NCBI RefSeq assembly: GCF_030817835.1
Contig: NZ_JAUSZR010000001.1
Coordinates: 1,550,001-1,614,000 of the forward strand
Source: Pseudarthrobacter sp. W1I19
GTDB lineage: Bacteria; Actinomycetota; Actinomycetes; Actinomycetales; Micrococcaceae
Length of the DNA stretch: 64,000 bases
Direction: 5' to 3'
Of this stretch, positions 60,415-64,000 are shown one piece after another (the first letter of the stretch is position 1; the number at the start of each line of letters is the position of its first letter). The notes under the pieces were generated by a model. It searched no databases, was not told where the DNA came from, and was given only the letters and a program-made list of their open reading frames with translations. Both the position numbers and the translations under genes were made by a program.

Positions 60415-63213
60415 ATGAACGCCGTCCAGAGGTTCATCAGAAGCAGGGTGCTGCTGTTGACCGCGGCCATCTTGATCGCAGCCATGTGCTTGTCGGTCAT
60501 CGTCCAAAGCCAGTCGCAGGCGGCGCTCAGCCGGACCGTGGACGAAAATTCACGGGGACTCTACGACGTCCTGGTGCAGGCCAAGGCGCCCTCCGGTGCA
60601 ATGCTGCAGCCGGAGATCGCCAACGGCACCGGCGGCATCACCTTCGAGCAGCTGGAAGCCATCAGGAAGATGTCCGGCACCTCGGTGGCAGCGCCCATCA
60701 GCCTGGTGTCCCGCGTGACGCAGAACCTTGAAGCCCCGCGGCTGGACGCCATGGACTACCTCGGCTACAACGCCGGGCTGGCGGGAACCGCGACGGCGGA
60801 CCAGGCCGCAGGCGCCACCGCCCCGGCCCAGTGGCCCGCGGCAGAGTCCGTGTTGAGCGACCAGGCGAAGAAGTACCGCCTGACGGCCAGCGCCGTGAGC
60901 TCCGACGGAATATCAGAGCAGACCCTGTTCAAGTCCACCGCGGAAGGCACCCTGGGCAAGGCCAAACTCGTCGAGGAGCAGGCCGCGGGGGGCAGCAGCA
61001 TCCGCATTGCCGCCCCATCCGGTGAAACGGGCATCAAGTTCCCGTCGCCCGCCGGCGGTTCCGAGCACAACCTCTTTAACCTCTCAGTGTCGCTGCCCCT
61101 GGCCCCGGAAGTGACCGAGTCCGTGGTCGCCGTCGATCCTGCCGCCGAACGCGCCCTGCTGGGATCCGCCGGGGACTTCCTTGCCCCGCTGGAAAAGGCC
61201 CCTCCCGGCGACGCCCGGAACGCCGGCGCCGTGGGCCGCTACCTGGAAGGCCTCTTCACCAACGGCATCGGCCTGGACCAGCTCAAGGAAGGACCCGACT
61301 TCCTGGGTGTGAAGCTCAAATACTGGGCACCGCTGATGACCCAGTACCAGCAGGCCAAGCGCACCGGCCAGCTCACCGCCGAGTCCCAGGCCATACCCCT
61401 GGTGGTTCGCTCGGGCACGTCCCTGGACCTGAAGTACAACGTCAAGATCGAGGAAATCGACGACGCCGGCAAGGTGGTCAAGGACGTCGGAACAGTTTCC
61501 AGGTCCCTGGGCCAGGACTACCTTCCGTTTGTTTCGAAGGACCCGTTCGTCCTCTCCTGGCCCGGCTCCACAGACCACACGTCCCTTCTGGGCGCCACGG
61601 GCAACTTCAACCAGGGGCTTTACACGCCCGCTGAATGGAGCACGGACTTTGCTGCGGCCCCTAAGTACACCGACGGCAAAACTGCCTCCAACGGTGCAGT
61701 GGACAAGGCCGCGGTCCCGGGCGAGTGGGTCACCGTAAACCGGCTCCCCGAAAAGAGCGCCAATGGCGCCCCCGTGGACCAGACCCAACGCGAACCCGTG
61801 GACGAGCGGTCCTACCGCGAGAACCTCGAGACCGGCGGGAAGAAGGTCGCAGCTCCGCTGGCCATGGTGTACGGAACCTTCGACCCCTCTGCTGTGTCGA
61901 AGGCGGCCGGTGACGTCAACAGGCTTCCGCTGGGCGGCTATGACCCCACTCCGTTCAGCCTGGTCAAGGATCCCGAGGGCAAGGACGTTTCGGCCGCGGA
62001 GCTGAAGCCTTCCCTGAGCGCAACCGGCCTTGCCAGCCAGTCCGCGGGCGCCATCACCGACTACTACGGACTCGCGGCTGCCCGCGGCTACACGCAAAAC
62101 GCCTCGGTCATCGATGCCGTCCGTGTCCGCGCAGATGCTCCCGGAAGCTGGAAGGAGGCCCAGCCGGAGGTGGAAAAGCTGGCCGCCGAGATCCGCAGTA
62201 TGGGACTGGAAGCCACCATCGTGGCCGGCTCCGCCCGTGAAGATGCCAGCATCTTCGTTCCCGGCTACTCCAAGGACGACGCCGGCAAGGAATCTGCCCT
62301 GGGCACGGTCCAGCAGTCCTGGGTCCGGCAGAACGCGGCCGAGGCCGTGACGGGGTCCCTCTCCGGAACCAACGTCACGCTGCTCTTCCTCACGCTGTGC
62401 GGAGCTGCACTCCTGACCGGCGCCTCCACCGTCAGCTACATCCGCAAACGCCGGTCCGAAGCCGGGACCCTCCGCGCGATGGGCTGGACCCAGCGCCGGA
62501 TCCGCAGCTGGGTGCTCGAGGAATTCGGCGTGGGTGCGGTCCTGCTGGCCGTGGCGGGCCTCGTCCTGAGCCTCGTCAGCTGGAGCGTCGCCACTGCACT
62601 GGTGTCCGTTTCCGTCCTGGTCCTCTACGCTGCCGCGGCCTTCTTCGCTGCACAGCAACTGCGCCACCGCGACGTTATTGACCAGGAGCCGCAGCACGAC
62701 GAAAGGCTCATCCCGGTGGACTCGCCGCTGACCTTTGCGAACCGGCAGTTGGGCACCAACAAGTTCAATACCTTGTCCCTGGCTGTTGCGGTGGGCGTCT
62801 TCGGCGCCGCCGTGGGCGGGCTGATCGCGCTGCTGATCGACATTCCCCGCGCGGCCGGCGCCAGCGCACTGAGCGGCCTCGCGGCCGCCAGTGTGGCCTT
62901 GCCGAGCATCCTCCTGGCGCTCTCCGGCGTGGTGGTGGGACTGGTGCTCACCCTCGTCACCGGACGCTTTGAACTCAATGCCAAACGCCAGTACCTTGGC
63001 ATCCTCGAAGCAATGGGCTGGAACCCGGACATGCTCCGCCAGGTCCGGTTGTTCGAGAATGCGCTGGTGGGAACCGTGGCCCTGCCGCTGGGCGTGCTGG
63101 GCGCCCTGGGCATCGGCCTGCTGCTGGCCCCCTACGCCGCCCTGTGGGCAGGCGTGGCCGGGCTTGTGGCTGTACTTTGCTGGATACCGATTGCAACGAA
63201 AGTGGTCCAATGA
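60415..63213 (+). CDS. ABC transporter permease, FtsX-like, with a large extracellular domain
   Basis: A 932-residue membrane protein. One membrane helix (about residues 12-30) is followed by an extracytoplasmic region of about 620 residues that matches no family I recognise. Then come several membrane segments from about residue 650 to the end, with FtsX-type motifs RRSEAGTLRAMGWTQRRIRS and RQYLGILEAMGWNPDMLRQV repeated in the two halves. This is the layout of MacB/FtsX-like exporters or of permeases acting on cell-wall enzymes. An AGGGAG ribosome site precedes the ATG. The ATPase gene overlaps its stop (ATGA). Confidence 0.88.
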   Translation: MNAVQRFIRSRVLLLTAAILIAAMCLSVIVQSQSQAALSRTVDENSRGLYDVLVQAKAPSGAMLQPEIANGTGGITFEQLEAIRKMSGTSVAAPISLVSRVTQNLEAPRLDAMDYLGYNAGLAGTATADQAAGATAPAQWPAAESVLSDQAKKYRLTASAVSSDGISEQTLFKSTAEGTLGKAKLVEEQAAGGSSIRIAAPSGETGIKFPSPAGGSEHNLFNLSVSLPLAPEVTESVVAVDPAAERALLGSAGDFLAPLEKAPPGDARNAGAVGRYLEGLFTNGIGLDQLKEGPDFLGVKLKYWAPLMTQYQQAKRTGQLTAESQAIPLVVRSGTSLDLKYNVKIEEIDDAGKVVKDVGTVSRSLGQDYLPFVSKDPFVLSWPGSTDHTSLLGATGNFNQGLYTPAEWSTDFAAAPKYTDGKTASNGAVDKAAVPGEWVTVNRLPEKSANGAPVDQTQREPVDERSYRENLETGGKKVAAPLAMVYGTFDPSAVSKAAGDVNRLPLGGYDPTPFSLVKDPEGKDVSAAELKPSLSATGLASQSAGAITDYYGLAAARGYTQNASVIDAVRVRADAPGSWKEAQPEVEKLAAEIRSMGLEATIVAGSAREDASIFVPGYSKDDAGKESALGTVQQSWVRQNAAEAVTGSLSGTNVTLLFLTLCGAALLTGASTVSYIRKRRSEAGTLRAMGWTQRRIRSWVLEEFGVGAVLLAVAGLVLSLVSWSVATALVSVSVLVLYAAAAFFAAQQLRHRDVIDQEPQHDERLIPVDSPLTFANRQLGTNKFNTLSLAVAVGVFGAAVGGLIALLIDIPRAAGASALSGLAAASVALPSILLALSGVVVGLVLTLVTGRFELNAKRQYLGILEAMGWNPDMLRQVRLFENALVGTVALPLGVLGALGIGLLLAPYAALWAGVAGLVAVLCWIPIATKVVQ

Positions 63214-63965
63214 CAAACCAGACGAATGTCCAGCGGAGCCGCCGGTCCGGCTCCGGCGACGTCCCCCTGCAGACGCGCGCCAACACCATCGTCAAGGCCG
63301 CTGACCACGGGACGCCGCTGGAACTGAGCGATATCACCATTCGCTACGGTGGCGGCAAGGGCGGTGCCGAAGCCGTCAGTGTGGTGGAAGGCTTCGACCT
63401 GACGCTGCACGCGGGGGAGATGCACTGCGTCGCCGGCCGAAGCGGCTCCGGCAAGACCAGCATCCTGACCGTCAGCGCGGGCCTGACCCTGCCGACGTCG
63501 GGCCGTGTCTTCTGGGAAGGCGACTCCCTGGAAAGCATGGGCGACGACGAAATCGCCGACCGCCGTCGCGCCCTCATCGGCTACGTGGACCAGGGCGGTG
63601 CGCTGATCGATGGCATGAGCGCCCTGGAGAACGTGCTGCTGCCGGCTGTTCCCGACGGCGAAGTGGACCAGCGCCGGGACATGGCCAAGGACCTGCTGGA
63701 CCTGGTGGGCCTGGGCCGGCGCATGCGGCACCGCCCCGCCCAGCTCTCCGGCGGCGAACGCCAGCGAGTGGCCATCGCCCGCGCACTGATCCTGGGCACC
63801 CGGGTCCTGGTGGTGGACGAACCCACGGCGAGCCTTGACCGCGCCTCCGCCAACCGCATCATCAGCATCCTGAAGGACACCACGTCCGACGGCATCGCGG
63901 TGCTCGTTGCCTCGCACGACCACGAACTCGTCCGGCTCAGCGATACCCTGACTGAACTGATCTAG
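63210..63965 (+). CDS. ABC transporter ATP-binding protein (MacB/LolD type)
   Basis: A 251-residue ATPase partner of the preceding permease. A 37-residue charged tail is followed by Walker A GRSGSGKTSIL, signature LSGGERQRVAIARAL, Walker B VLVVDEPTASLD and H-loop VASHDHEL. This is the standard MacB/LolD/FtsE set. Its ATG overlaps the permease stop codon, so the two form one exporter. The gene is complete in the window; 35 nt remain after its stop. Confidence 0.93.
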   Translation: MTNQTNVQRSRRSGSGDVPLQTRANTIVKAADHGTPLELSDITIRYGGGKGGAEAVSVVEGFDLTLHAGEMHCVAGRSGSGKTSILTVSAGLTLPTSGRVFWEGDSLESMGDDEIADRRRALIGYVDQGGALIDGMSALENVLLPAVPDGEVDQRRDMAKDLLDLVGLGRRMRHRPAQLSGGERQRVAIARALILGTRVLVVDEPTASLDRASANRIISILKDTTSDGIAVLVASHDHELVRLSDTLTELI

Positions 63966-64000
63966 CCTGTCCCTCCGCACCGAAGGTAACGTCCTCCCGT

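Noticed and set aside
61084..63216. Minus-strand frame of 710 codons under the FtsX-like permease
   Set aside because: Antisense shadow, Gly/His/Gln-rich, no motif; the plus strand encodes a clear permease.

Overview
The window is a high-GC actinobacterial chromosome segment. Its gene set and order (clpS-DUF2017-murI-MBL-rph-rdgB, ilvD/ilvBNC/serA, mqo, a sunset-domain protein) and its many leaderless transcripts fit a Micrococcaceae genome of the Arthrobacter/Pseudarthrobacter type. The genus is inferred from style, not proven. No insertion sequence, prophage, CRISPR array or rRNA was found. This is mostly core chromosome, with a few palindromic or repetitive elements.

Layout: 0-4.2 kb holds the 3' part of an Old Yellow Enzyme gene, a DUF3253 gene, an ABC exporter pair and nagB. 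4.3-13.1 kb is a housekeeping block: DUF3039 plus an SF2 helicase, then pncB-pncA (nicotinamide salvage) on the minus strand, then clpS-DUF2017, murI, an MBL-fold hydrolase, rph and rdgB. 13.1-22.2 kb has a DedA protein, an exonuclease-BRCT protein, DUF4395, an ADP-ribosylglycohydrolase, an aquaporin and sbcDC. 22.3-29.2 kb carries transporters (MFS, MHS, APC), an IclR regulator, a phosphoribosyltransferase and an alpha/beta hydrolase. 29.4-35.5 kb is the de novo NAD operon nrtR-nadA-nadB-nadC-cysteine desulfurase behind a 25-bp perfect palindrome. 35.5-48.1 kb is a mixed accessory region: FAH and DUF1684 proteins, two lipoproteins, transglutaminase, a luciferase-like oxidoreductase with its MarR regulator, RND efflux, mqo and a peptide-binding lipoprotein. 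48.3-52.5 kb has tRNA-Leu(TAG), bcp, a MarR regulator, tRNA-Lys(CTT), a PQQ-type sugar dehydrogenase and a sunset-domain protein. 52.8-60.2 kb is branched-chain amino acid and serine synthesis (ilvD, an attenuated ilvBNC operon, serA). The right end is a second ABC exporter pair.

Regulation is unusually readable. Seventeen genes have a TANNNT -10 box 6-9 nt before the start codon, so their mRNAs should begin at the start codon, which fixes several starts. Palindromic operators can be proposed for NrtR, a MarR repressor and an IclR regulator. The ilvB leader encodes a 22-residue peptide with a Val-Val-Val-Leu run in front of an intrinsic terminator.

The least explained structures are four: a 73-bp nested palindrome inside the nadB reading frame; a 66-bp intergenic repeat found at 8.5 kb (in tandem) and 26.1 kb with covarying hairpin arms; six copies of a CCATCA-centred motif in the 49.7-49.9 kb gap; and an in-frame TGA that splits the best start signal of the 22.4 kb MFS gene from its body.
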